Shown one piece after another: positions 8,182 through 15,688 of a DNA stretch of 50,106 nucleotides; position 1 is the first letter of the stretch, and each line of letters starts with the position of its first letter. The translations under genes were made by a program, and so were the position numbers. The stretch covers positions 1 to 50,106 of the forward strand of contig CAILLK010000069.1 of assembly GCA_903835005.1 (NCBI GenBank). The letters are read 5' to 3'. A model generated the notes under the pieces. It searched no databases. It was given only the letters and a program-made list of their open reading frames with translations, and was not told the origin of the DNA. Origin of the DNA: an uncultured Bacteroidota bacterium. Lineage in GTDB: Bacteria; Bacteroidota; Bacteroidia; Chitinophagales; Chitinophagaceae.

Positions 8182-8205
8182 AGACCTAATTTTAAAATTA
8201 GGTCT
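8182..8205. repeat. Perfect 24-bp palindrome
   Basis: AGACCTAATTTT followed directly by AAAATTAGGTCT, with no loop. It could be an operator or a cruciform/terminator-like element. It lies between the G/C box array and the gene remnant at 8266. Confidence 0.5.
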
Positions 8206-8265
8206 CAACAAACATGTAGCTAGTACAATATATTACTATTCTCAAACAAGTTAAAGTCAATTAGA

Positions 8266-8340
8266 ATGAAAAGAGTATTGTTCTTTATGCCGCTGATTCT
8301 CATTTGCACAATATGCTTATCTCAGCCACTCATAAAGTAG
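8266..8340 (+). pseudogene. Orphan signal peptide (gene remnant)
   Basis: ATG at 8266 opens a 24-codon frame reading MKRVLFFMPLILICTICLSQ plus four residues, ending in TAG at 8338. It is a textbook export signal with nothing after it, so this is probably the 5' end of a secreted-protein gene whose body was lost. A genuine tiny secreted peptide is possible but less likely. Confidence 0.45.
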
Positions 8341-8572
8341 ACTATTTTTCCGCTGGCCAGTTAAGACATGAGTTAGAACACTCTAGAAAATATTTATTTC
8401 TAAACTCTATATTTTGTAAAAATAAAGTTGTATTTTGCCGAATCACAAAAAAACATCCTATAAAAAAGTATTTTTAATGAATTTTAAGACTATACATTGT
8501 CTACTTGCTTTAATTGCAAATGGGTATGGCTAAGGTGATGGATATCTTTTTTTAAGAGAATAACTTAAACAA

Positions 8573-9043
8573 ATGAATTCAATGACAGAGAAAAATATTA
8601 AATTCTGGGCACTCTTCATATCCATTGTTTGGGTAATGGCGGCATTCTTCTTAAACTGGATTTTCACTAGAGCGATTGAAAAGGCTACCAGTCAAGAGGT
8701 AGCAGCTAAATTATTAGAATTATCCTATTCGTTTTGTGTTCTATGCGTGGTAATTGTAGAAGTAATAATAATTGAGATTGTGATTTTTAGAGCTTTTCTG
8801 AAGGTGGACCAAAATAATATGAATTCAATAAGCCAACTAGTGTCCCTAGTTTTAGGATTCTTCATATTACTAGCATTGCCAAGCGTGATTAGTATTGATC
8901 CTTTTAGAGATTATTTGACTAGGCAATCAAGCTTCGGCATAGGTAGAAGATTCGCAATGCTAGTGGCCATAGGTTCTCCAGCATGTACAATTAAATATTT
9001 TATTTACAAGTCAATACTTTTAGAAAAATGTTTAACCCACTAA
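8573..9043 (+). CDS. Membrane protein, first gene of a two-gene cassette
   Basis: A 156-residue protein with about four hydrophobic segments (near residues 9-28, 40-65, 84-108 and 124-146) and short polar loops. The start ATG at 8573 (MNSMTEKNIKFWALF) is preferred; a second ATG follows at codon 4. No enzymatic motif is visible. The next gene starts 12 bases after the stop, so the two are one operon. Base composition is AT-rich like the rest of this accessory region. Function unknown. Confidence 0.65.
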   Translation: MNSMTEKNIKFWALFISIVWVMAAFFLNWIFTRAIEKATSQEVAAKLLELSYSFCVLCVVIVEVIIIEIVIFRAFLKVDQNNMNSISQLVSLVLGFFILLALPSVISIDPFRDYLTRQSSFGIGRRFAMLVAIGSPACTIKYFIYKSILLEKCLTH

Positions 9044-9055
9044 AAATTCTCAAAC

Positions 9056-10567
9056 ATGATTTCACTTGTTGCGGTCTTAATTTTTATTGTTTGTCTTGGA
9101 ATAATTTTAAACGACTTATTTTTTAAAAAAAGCCAGGTAGTTGCGAGTCGGGTAAAGGTTGTAAGTGTAAAAGTGCCATCAGATTCAAACGAGGGCAATT
9201 ATTTGGGAAATTATGCATACGGTGAAAGTCCGAAGATTGAAGACAAGTTAGTTTCAAAACCCAATCGCATCAAAGAAGCCCTTATTGTCGCCACTCTTTC
9301 ATTGTTCTTTTTAATGTCTTTCATTTCTTTCATATATTTATTTGCTTCAAGCCACGATTTACGTACAGTTCTCGATAAATACTATGATTTAGAAAAGTTT
9401 GAACAACAGAACCCACTTAGTGGCAGTTTGTATCTTAAGGTTTTTAGATTTTTTACAGCTGGAGTAATGGATATTGCTTTCTGTGTAATCTCATTTTACA
9501 TCTGGTTTATGGTTCACCGAAGAGCGTTTCGCAACCGTAAGGTTGTGGATTTTACATTCTTACGTCAATTGGATTATGGTTTATTTTTTGCTGGACTGTA
9601 CGTGTTCTTTTTGGCAATTACCAACTTCATTCAGATAGATAGGCACTTGCAAAGCGGCAAAAGTATAGATGAATCTTTTTTGATTTCTTTTTCAACATTA
9701 AACAGTATTTTTCTGATTGTTTCTTGTATTTATTTTGGGCATAATTTTATTTTCTTTAAAAACGTAAAAAATAAAGGACTGAAAGTAGTAACATCAACAA
9801 TTATTATTTCCGCTGTTGTCGCTTTTGCATGCAGTCAATCAGATATTAATAAGAGCGCATTTATGAATTATTTCTCAAACTTTGATCGTTGTCTATCTGT
9901 GTTGGCGTTGGCGGTTTTTTCCATTGGTGTATCGATCTCATTTTATAATAAAGGATACATGCGGTTTTTACCCGCTTTTTCTCTTTTCGCAGGTTTCTGT
10001 TTCATATTAAATCAGATTTCACAATTTCCCACTTTCCATACTTTCATTTATGGAATTCCCAAAATTAATCTTGATGGAAGACCTATTATTATGTTTTGCA
10101 ACAGAATACTAGGATATACAAGTGAAATTTTCATTGGCGTATTATTCCTTTTAATCGGTAAGACCTGGAGCTCGGCTTATGAAAACGATATTAATCGTGC
10201 TGTGGTAGGAATTTATAAGCAAATACTTGAAATGGAAGAGAACAATAAAATTAAAAGCTTGCTTCAGAGAATATATTCACTTGAACAAGAGAAAATTAAT
10301 TTATTGGATGCCAAAATATCACTGATTAACCTCAAAGAGCTTCAAAAGAATCTGGAATCAGAAATTGCGTTGTATAAGAATTCCTACATGTCAAACAGAG
10401 ATTTTGCAAGATGTCTAATAGTGGTGGAAAATAATAGAATGTTTCGACAGTCTCAACATATAAAGCAGCCAGATCAAATCGCAATTCCTAGAGACATTAA
10501 GAAGTTCATTACGTCGGAGTACGAAATTGAAAAGGAAATACTAAAAGTCGGAAGCAATTTAAATTGA
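9056..10567 (+). CDS. Polytopic membrane protein with C-terminal coiled coil
   Basis: A 503-residue protein. It has one N-terminal TM (about 2-21), then a polar stretch, then about seven more TM segments between residues 72 and 380. The cytosolic tail after residue 390 carries a long coiled coil (MEENNKIKSLLQRIYSLEQE onward, to about 440) and a polar end. The layout resembles a membrane sensor with a signalling helix, but no kinase, cyclase or nuclease domain follows. The upstream 156-residue membrane protein is probably its partner. I cannot assign a family. Confidence 0.65.
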   Translation: MISLVAVLIFIVCLGIILNDLFFKKSQVVASRVKVVSVKVPSDSNEGNYLGNYAYGESPKIEDKLVSKPNRIKEALIVATLSLFFLMSFISFIYLFASSHDLRTVLDKYYDLEKFEQQNPLSGSLYLKVFRFFTAGVMDIAFCVISFYIWFMVHRRAFRNRKVVDFTFLRQLDYGLFFAGLYVFFLAITNFIQIDRHLQSGKSIDESFLISFSTLNSIFLIVSCIYFGHNFIFFKNVKNKGLKVVTSTIIISAVVAFACSQSDINKSAFMNYFSNFDRCLSVLALAVFSIGVSISFYNKGYMRFLPAFSLFAGFCFILNQISQFPTFHTFIYGIPKINLDGRPIIMFCNRILGYTSEIFIGVLFLLIGKTWSSAYENDINRAVVGIYKQILEMEENNKIKSLLQRIYSLEQEKINLLDAKISLINLKELQKNLESEIALYKNSYMSNRDFARCLIVVENNRMFRQSQHIKQPDQIAIPRDIKKFITSEYEIEKEILKVGSNLN

Positions 10568-10646
10568 CAAGTAAAAACAGGAAATAAAATTTGTAAAACT
10601 CAAAAAGGAATTTATGAACATAGAAACAGGTTGATAAGATTTAAGC

Positions 10647-10654
10647 TATATTTG
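10647..10654 (+). promoter_or_regulatory. Bacteroidota -7 element TATATTTG
   Basis: Perfect match to TAnnTTTG, 138 bases upstream of the 44-residue membrane peptide gene. It gives that peptide its own transcription unit with a long leader. Confidence 0.5.
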
Positions 10655-10791
10655 CAGTCATTTTAAGCCCTAGCGACGCAAATTTTAAATGTTAATTGTG
10701 CTGATATTTGCTGGCAGACTTGCTTTATTGGCTCGGTTTTTGATAGTATCAAAGCAATGCCGATGTGTTCGACATAATATAAAATATACAT

Positions 10792-10926
10792 ATGTTTGAT
10801 AAGCTATTTTTTATTGAGATATTAATTCCCTCGTTGTGTCTGCTAATTTTGATTTATGATTTTACTCGTAAATCAACAGTTAAAAATAACAAGGAAGTGA
10901 CACAAAGCTTAAGGAAGTCTCATTAA
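10792..10926 (+). CDS. 44-residue single-TM peptide
   Basis: ATG at 10792, TAA at 10924. It starts MFDKLFFIEILIPSLCLLIL, one membrane helix spanning about residues 5-23, followed by a basic tail (DFTRKSTVKNNK). It has a promoter-like element upstream and a strong terminator 14 bases after the stop, so it is an independent unit. Small hydrophobic peptides of this kind include type I toxins and membrane-protein regulators; the sequence does not decide. I see no clear antisense promoter. Confidence 0.5.
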   Translation: MFDKLFFIEILIPSLCLLILIYDFTRKSTVKNNKEVTQSLRKSH

Positions 10927-10939
10927 TTTACATGATTGT

Positions 10940-10969
10940 AACCGCATCAACAAAATTGATGCGGTTTTT
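10940..10969 (+). terminator. Rho-independent terminator
   Basis: AACCGCATCAA pairs with TTGATGCGGTT around the loop CAAAA, followed by TTTTTG. It ends the transcript of the 44-residue peptide. Confidence 0.85.
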
Positions 10970-11413
10970 GTTTAAACGTATCTCAAGTCTGTGATAGTAA
11001 AATGCAATCTCAGATAATCTATCACTGCCTGGGTATAGCAAAAAGAGCCACTTACCAAATCATAGATTTTACAGGATTACCCAAAAGGATGTAATTTCCA
11101 ATGATAATTTCACAAAAATAATTTTTGAATGTAAAAAGAGCCTTCACCAAGATAGCTCTGATTGGAAATAGTAGTTTGTACTTGGCTTTGTGAAGAGTTG
11201 AGAACAATAAAGAGCGCTAACAAGACCGCATATTCATATTGCTGGGAGAAAGCCGTACAAACTACCTAGTCAGCGGTTTACTATACATTGTCTCTCAGCA
11301 AATGGGAATACAATTATCACATCATCTTTAAACAAAAAAGCAAAAAACTCATTTACGGCGGAATATATGAAAGTATAATAAAAAGTTCAGAAAAAGAAAG
11401 TTACCAATAATTT
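10970..11413. other. Gene-free stretch with nested inverted repeats, possible structured RNA
   Basis: No coding frame. GTAGTTTGTAC (11171-11181) is repeated perfectly inverted as GTACAAACTAC (11255-11265). TGCTGGGAG near 11239 pairs with CTCTCAGCA near 11292, with an inner AAGCCG/CGGTTT stem. AAAAAGAGCC occurs twice as a direct repeat (near 11040 and 11132). It is the 3' flank of the ImmA/IrrE gene. It could be a small RNA or a recombination site. Confidence 0.35.
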
Positions 11414-11959
11414 TTATTTAGTTAATGAATCGTAGTCTACTATACCAAGATTAGATAATCTTATTCCCATGGCTTGTCTGCTAACATTAAATTCTTCAGC
11501 TAATTCATCAATAAGATCTTCGTCGTACACCTTGTTGCTTAAAGCAACCTTTGATTCAACTGCTTTTCTTGGCATCAATAATGCTGCTGCAAATGAATTA
11601 GCTTCTCTTTCTTTAATATACTCTCCAGTAGATGAACTACTATCTCTAAACATTATTTTTTCTTCTCTTTTCTGGGATTTTTCAACAAACAATCTCGCAT
11701 TTTTCTTGTGTAAAATGAAATGTCCTATTTCATGAGCTATAGTAAAGCGAAATCTATGTTCTTTATGCGTATGGTTGTATCCTATATTCGCTGTGTCGCC
11801 TTCCAGTAAAAGAAAACCTGATACATCGTCTTCGAGTATAGCCCGATTAAGGGTTATATTTAAGAAAGAAGCACATAAATTCAAATTTACGGGTATGGTC
11901 AAAGCACCCGATTCTGACAACAGTTTCTCAGCTCTTGATTCAATATAATTACTGATCAT
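11414..11959 (-). CDS. ImmA/IrrE family metallo-endopeptidase
   Basis: A 181-residue protein with the HEIGHFILHK zinc-peptidase motif (H-E-x-x-H, about residues 75-79). Downstream is EREANSFAAALLMP, the conserved second half of the ImmA/IrrE domain (third zinc ligand and AA-LLMP). Length is normal. In ICEBs1 and related systems ImmA cleaves its cognate XRE repressor to switch on the element. Here its start overlaps the end of the XRE gene by 4 bases, the usual repressor/antirepressor pairing. The pair is divergent from the ubiquitin-like operon, so it most likely controls that operon. Confidence 0.9.
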   Translation of the reverse strand: MISNYIESRAEKLLSESGALTIPVNLNLCASFLNITLNRAILEDDVSGFLLLEGDTANIGYNHTHKEHRFRFTIAHEIGHFILHKKNARLFVEKSQKREEKIMFRDSSSSTGEYIKEREANSFAAALLMPRKAVESKVALSNKVYDEDLIDELAEEFNVSRQAMGIRLSNLGIVDYDSLTK

Positions 11960-12306
11960 TCTACGGCTTTTTTATTTTGTGTTGTAAACTGTAAAATACT
12001 GTTTCTTGTATAATCACCAAGATTTTTTTGATCCATAAGTTTATGTAAATAATTTTCTTCTTCAGCCATCAGACTAGCAATTTCATCTAGTGATGGTAGA
12101 AAATTAGAAACTTCCATATGTAAAACTTGAGCAATTTTGAATAAAAGATGCAAACTTATTTGTTGCCTTCCTGCTTCGATATTGGAAATTGTAGACCTAT
12201 TTATGTTTACCATTTTAGATAGTTCTTCCTGAGTAAGCCCATTTAGTTTCCTAATTTCAATGAGTTTCTCACCAACTTTCGAGTACAAAACAATGTTAAT
12301 ATTCAC
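11956..12306 (-). CDS. XRE-family transcriptional regulator
   Basis: A 116-residue protein with an HTH_3 domain in residues 10-68: KLIEIRKLNGLTQEELSKMV, then the recognition helix region NRSTISNIEAGRQQI. The C-terminal half is helical and acidic and may be the target of the ImmA/IrrE peptidase encoded next. The gene is transcribed away from the Ubl operon, and the 235-bp gap between them holds several palindromes, consistent with autoregulation and control of the divergent operon. That regulatory link is inferred from arrangement. Confidence 0.88.
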   Translation of the reverse strand: MNINIVLYSKVGEKLIEIRKLNGLTQEELSKMVNINRSTISNIEAGRQQISLHLLFKIAQVLHMEVSNFLPSLDEIASLMAEEENYLHKLMDQKNLGDYTRNSILQFTTQNKKAVE

Positions 12307-12328
12307 TGGTTGAATTGTTTCATGTACG

Positions 12329-12409
12329 CAAAGTTACAACTTTTTCAGTTAAAAAGTGTACAAAGTTACTAAGACAGTGTGAATAACACTATGTTTCTAA
12401 TAGAAACAT
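12329..12409. promoter_or_regulatory. Divergent control region: minus-strand promoters and three palindromes
   Basis: CAAAGTTA at 12329-12336 and again at 12361-12368 reads TAACTTTG on the minus strand, i.e. two -7 elements for the XRE gene. ACTTTTT and AAAAAGT form an inverted repeat at 12339-12357. AGTGT and ACACT flank five bases at 12376-12390. ATGTTTCTA and TAGAAACAT form a 19-bp palindrome at 12391-12409. These are probable operators for the XRE protein. Confidence 0.6.
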
Positions 12410-12430
12410 GTTTATATTTTACAGAAATTT

Positions 12431-12460
12431 TTTGTTTTATCGGAATTATTTATACATTTG
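12431..12460 (+). promoter_or_regulatory. Promoter of the ubiquitin-like operon
   Basis: TTTG (12431-12434) and TACATTTG (12453-12460) match the Bacteroidota -33/-7 consensus with an 18-base spacer. Transcription would start about 75 bases before the ATG at 12542. The 19-bp palindrome at 12391-12409 ends 21 bases before the -33 box. Confidence 0.7.
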
Positions 12461-12541
12461 CATGACAAAAGATTGCCTGCAAAGAAACCAGCTAAAAATG
12501 CTTTTGCTAAGTATCTTTTTTGAACAATTAAATTATATATT

Positions 12542-13012
12542 ATGGAAGAGAAAAAAGACAAAGATTTCAAAAGCTTAGAGCAGGAAATCAGACACGAAAA
12601 GAATGAGTTGAATCATTTAAAAGAAGAACTGGCTTATGAGGAGAAAAAACTAGAAGGGTTGGAAAATGAGATAAGATCGGTGGAAAAGAATGAGCATTCC
12701 GGTCAGCATAAACATCACCATCATCATCAGCATGACCATGAAAAAATAAAGCTGATTTTTATTGTGAATGGTACCCCTGCTCCTGTAGTAGTCAATAAAA
12801 ATTGTGAATTAAAAACAGCGGTTGTACTTGCATTAAAGGAATCAGGTAACGAAGCCCGTCCGTATACAGACTGGGGAATAAAATGGAATAATACACCTTT
12901 GGATTTAAACAAAAAAATTGAAGATTATCATTTCCCTGAGTGTGCCGAACTATTCCTTAGCCTAAATGCAGGTCATGGTGGCGGCTCAAAAATTATATTA
13001 TGCAAACTATAA
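12542..13012 (+). CDS. Ubiquitin-like modifier precursor (DUF2604-like) with coiled coil, His-rich linker and tail
   Basis: A 156-residue protein in three parts. Residues 1-52 form a charged coiled coil (LEQEIRHEKNELNHLKEELA). A His-rich linker follows (HKHHHHHQHDHEK, about 56-68). From about residue 69 comes a beta-grasp domain: KLIFIVNGTPAPVVV, a helix (AVVLALKES), DWGIKWNNTPLDL and the final strand LFLSLNAG. The domain ends H-G-G-G (Gly146-148), the diglycine-type end of a conjugated ubiquitin, but eight residues follow (SKIILCKL). It would need trimming, presumably by the JAB peptidase encoded two genes on. The tail codons overlap the start of the E2-like gene. Its position matches BilA in Bil operons, but BilA carries two Ubl domains. 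Role as modifier is inferred. Confidence 0.82.
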   Translation: MEEKKDKDFKSLEQEIRHEKNELNHLKEELAYEEKKLEGLENEIRSVEKNEHSGQHKHHHHHQHDHEKIKLIFIVNGTPAPVVVNKNCELKTAVVLALKESGNEARPYTDWGIKWNNTPLDLNKKIEDYHFPECAELFLSLNAGHGGGSKIILCKL

Positions 13013-13578
13013 ATCCAGAAATTTCAATAGAAAAATTTGACAAAGAGGTAAACCAATTTCTGAGTTCTGAAGAAATGCATAGGAAGAGAGGAATTATCAT
13101 GTTGAAAAGAGAATTCCCGAATGTTATTCTATCTTTTTCTGCTATTCAACTTAAGCCTGCTGTTCATGTGTTTGCAGTCAAAGTAAATTTTGACAATTAT
13201 GATCTTGATCCTCCTTCCATCAGATTTATTGACCCTTTCACATGGGAGGATTTGCCTAATATTCCAATACCAATGCTTAGGAGAATGATTAAGGATAACG
13301 GGATGATGGAGCTCCAACCATTGGTCCAACAGGATACTACCGGATTACCCTTCATTTGTTTTCCTGGTGTACGTGAATACCACAGACATCCGGCGCATTC
13401 TGGCAATTCATGGTTATTACATAGAAAAGTTGACGGGGAAGGGACGCTAGGATTTTTAGTTGAAAAAATATTCGAGTATGGCATTTCAGCAATTAGCTCT
13501 TTTCAATTCCAAACCATTACACAAGTAGTAAGTCCTATTGCCCAAATTGGGTTTGATCCAAACTTAATTCCCACATGA
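13000..13578 (+). CDS. E2-like ubiquitin-conjugating protein (Prok-E2 family)
   Basis: A 192-residue protein with the outline of a bacterial E2. The strand HVFAVKVNFDNYDLDPPSIR corresponds to the eukaryotic YP-x-x-PP-x-V-x-F segment. FICFPGVREYHRHPAHSG then NSW carries Cys120, the only cysteine in the protein and the natural candidate for the thioester residue. Conserved Trp138 and the HP pair fit bacterial E2s of defence operons. The start overlaps the Ubl gene by 13 bases and the stop overlaps the JAB gene by 4, so translation is coupled. It corresponds to BilB by position and fold. It would take the modifier from the E1-like enzyme and pass it to a target. No E3-like gene is present. Confidence 0.78.
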   Translation: MQTINPEISIEKFDKEVNQFLSSEEMHRKRGIIMLKREFPNVILSFSAIQLKPAVHVFAVKVNFDNYDLDPPSIRFIDPFTWEDLPNIPIPMLRRMIKDNGMMELQPLVQQDTTGLPFICFPGVREYHRHPAHSGNSWLLHRKVDGEGTLGFLVEKIFEYGISAISSFQFQTITQVVSPIAQIGFDPNLIPT

Positions 13579-14084
13579 CTGGTTTACTAAATGTCGAAAG
13601 GATAATCGTGCCAATCAAATGTATTGAAGACGTATATCTTCATTTACGTGAATGTGGTCTGAAAAGATTAGAGGGCGTTGCTTTATGGGCTGGTATCCAT
13701 ATGGATACTGTTTTCGAGATCAAAGCGACATTGATTCCTAAGCAAATATCTTCCCGCACTGAAGACGGATTACTTTATTCGGTAGACGGTGAGGAACTAC
13801 ATAGAATAAATGTTTGGCTGTATCGAAATAAGATGACATTAGTATCTCAAATACATAGCCATCCAGGAGAGGCATATCATTCAGAAACAGATGATAAATA
13901 TCCTATCATTTCCGTAATCGGCGGAATTTCCATCGTAATACCTGATTTTGCGGTTAAGCCGTTCAAATTGAAGGATTGGGCGGTTTATCGCCTGGCTGGA
14001 AAGGAACAATGGGAAGAATTAAACTTTAGAGAAGTTGAATCACTAATAACAATCGTAAATAATGGCATTAGCAAATTTTTTTGA
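13575..14084 (+). CDS. JAB/MPN (JAMM) metallopeptidase, Ubl-processing or deconjugating enzyme
   Basis: A 169-residue JAB domain. Visible are the catalytic Glu in LEGVALWAG (Glu33) and the zinc motif HSHPGEAYHSETDD with His94, His96, Ser103 and Asp106, a short-spaced H-x-H-x6-S-x2-D version of the JAMM signature. This is the right length for a stand-alone Prok-JAB enzyme. In Bil and related systems this position (BilC) is a deubiquitinase-like protease that matures the Ubl or removes it from targets. Here maturation would mean cutting after Gly148 of the modifier, removing eight residues. It overlaps the E2 gene by 4 bases and the E1 gene by 23. Confidence 0.87.
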   Translation: MTGLLNVERIIVPIKCIEDVYLHLRECGLKRLEGVALWAGIHMDTVFEIKATLIPKQISSRTEDGLLYSVDGEELHRINVWLYRNKMTLVSQIHSHPGEAYHSETDDKYPIISVIGGISIVIPDFAVKPFKLKDWAVYRLAGKEQWEELNFREVESLITIVNNGISKFF

Positions 14085-15591
14085 TAAAGTATCCTTTGGT
14101 GCCTCCCAAATTCTGCAGGGATTTGATAGAACCCAATTTGAAAATCTATTATTGGACCAAAAAATCATGATCTTTTATGATACTAATGCAGTTGAATCAT
14201 TTGAAGGAAAGGCAACTCTTGATATGCTAGTAAGATTGTTATCTAGGTTATATCCAAATTTACTAATTCACAATTGCGACAATAATGATTTAATTAGTGA
14301 GTTGGAAGATTTGGCTAGCTCTATCAATCCGAATATTAACTTATCTAAATCTGAAAAGCCTACATCCTGTATAATTGTCGGTAATTCTATTTGCAAATTT
14401 GATGTCCCAGTATTTTATGTAGGTTCAGATAATTGGATAACTAAATTTTCGCGAAAACGACCGGTAGGTTCATCCAATACAAGTAATCCTTTCGCAGCAG
14501 GTGCTGCTGCTTGCTTTGGTGCTGCAAATATTTTCAGAAAGGTTTTTCATGAGCAACTTCCATATAGTAAAAACGATGATGATTTTTCCATTTCTATATT
14601 AGATTTTAGCACCACCTCTGATGCTTTTAATCCAATAATAGGCTCACTAAAAATTAAGGAAACGGTGTTAGTTGGTCTCGGAGCTATTGGAAATGGTGTC
14701 CTTTGGGCTATGGGTAGATTACCGGCAATCTCTGGTAAATTAACACTTATAGATAATGAAGAAATAGAAATTTCAAATCTACAGCGGTATGTATTGGCAG
14801 ATCAGATAAGTATAGGCAATAACAAAGTTGGATTAGGAAAAACGTTTTTGGATAAAACCGGATTAGATATTACAGTGGACCCAATAACATGGCAGGAATA
14901 CATAATAAAGAGATCAACCTGGGATATTGAAACTATAGCTGTTTGCGTAGATAATAAACCTGATCGTATTTCTGTGCAAGGAGCATTACCTAAAAATATA
15001 TTCAATGCCTGGACTCAACAAGAAAATATTGGTGTATCGCGACATACAGACTTTATTAACTCACCTTGTCTTTGCTGTTTATATTTCCCTATTATTGAAG
15101 AAAAAAGCATCTCACAGGAAATTGCTGATAGTCTAAATCTATCTGAACCAGAATTTGAGAGAATAGTTAGAGATTATTTAGCAAACAGTAAACCAGTAGA
15201 CCAAGCTCTGTTATCATTGATCGTTGAAAAAAATAACCTTGTTTTAGATGAATTGGATTTTACATTAGGCAAGTCAATCGAAATTTTTTACTCTGAGGTT
15301 ATTTGTGGAGGCATTTTAATGAAATTAAAACAATCACAGGGAGAAAGTCTAAATACAAAAATAGAAGTTCCCTCGGTATTTGAATCTGCATTTGCAGGCA
15401 TTTTGTTAGCAGCTGAAATAGTAAACAATGCAGAGCAATTCAGAAAGGATTTATTGCCGACAACAACACGATTTAATTTAATGAGAGTATTGACACCTTA
15501 TTTAAATTTTGAAGAACATAAGAAAGAAAGGTGTATTTGTAACGATGCAGTTTTCCAAAAGTCGTTCAATAAACAGTGGATTAAGCAATAA
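14062..15591 (+). CDS. E1-like ubiquitin-activating enzyme (ThiF family) with N-terminal extension
   Basis: A 509-residue protein. Residues 1-195 form an N-terminal region without a clear motif, possibly the E2-like or docking domain seen on bacterial E1s. The adenylation domain begins at TVLVGLGAIGNGVLW (GxGxxGN at 205-211), then LTLIDNEEIEISNLQRYVLA with Asp231 and the NLQRY signature (239-243) and Lys255. A Cys cluster C-L-C-C (336-339) may include the catalytic Cys or a zinc site. It corresponds to BilD by gene order and would adenylate the modifier's C-terminal glycine and load it for the E2-like protein. Last gene of the operon; the first codons overlap the JAB gene by 23 bases. Confidence 0.85.
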   Translation: MALANFFDKVSFGASQILQGFDRTQFENLLLDQKIMIFYDTNAVESFEGKATLDMLVRLLSRLYPNLLIHNCDNNDLISELEDLASSINPNINLSKSEKPTSCIIVGNSICKFDVPVFYVGSDNWITKFSRKRPVGSSNTSNPFAAGAAACFGAANIFRKVFHEQLPYSKNDDDFSISILDFSTTSDAFNPIIGSLKIKETVLVGLGAIGNGVLWAMGRLPAISGKLTLIDNEEIEISNLQRYVLADQISIGNNKVGLGKTFLDKTGLDITVDPITWQEYIIKRSTWDIETIAVCVDNKPDRISVQGALPKNIFNAWTQQENIGVSRHTDFINSPCLCCLYFPIIEEKSISQEIADSLNLSEPEFERIVRDYLANSKPVDQALLSLIVEKNNLVLDELDFTLGKSIEIFYSEVICGGILMKLKQSQGESLNTKIEVPSVFESAFAGILLAAEIVNNAEQFRKDLLPTTTRFNLMRVLTPYLNFEEHKKERCICNDAVFQKSFNKQWIKQ

Positions 15592-15643
15592 TAAATGATT
15601 TATTAATGGAAAATAGTAACAGGACATAGACAATACATTTGGA

Positions 15644-15651
15644 TATATTTG
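15644..15651 (+). promoter_or_regulatory. Bacteroidota -7 element TATATTTG
   Basis: Perfect TAnnTTTG match 37 bases upstream of the DUF3892 gene, so that gene need not be read from the Ubl operon. No clear -33 box. Confidence 0.5.
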
Positions 15652-15688
15652 CACTGCATTTAAAACTTTTAATTCAAAATTAAATTAT

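Noticed and set aside
12710-12750. His-rich run in the Ubl protein as a cloning tag artefact
   Set aside because: It is mixed with Lys, Gln and Asp codons and embedded in native AT-rich sequence, so it is natural.
12542-15591. Type II CBASS with Cap2/Cap3
   Set aside because: No CD-NTase (cyclase) or effector gene is present; a separate Ubl, E2, JAB and E1 fit a Bil-like operon better.
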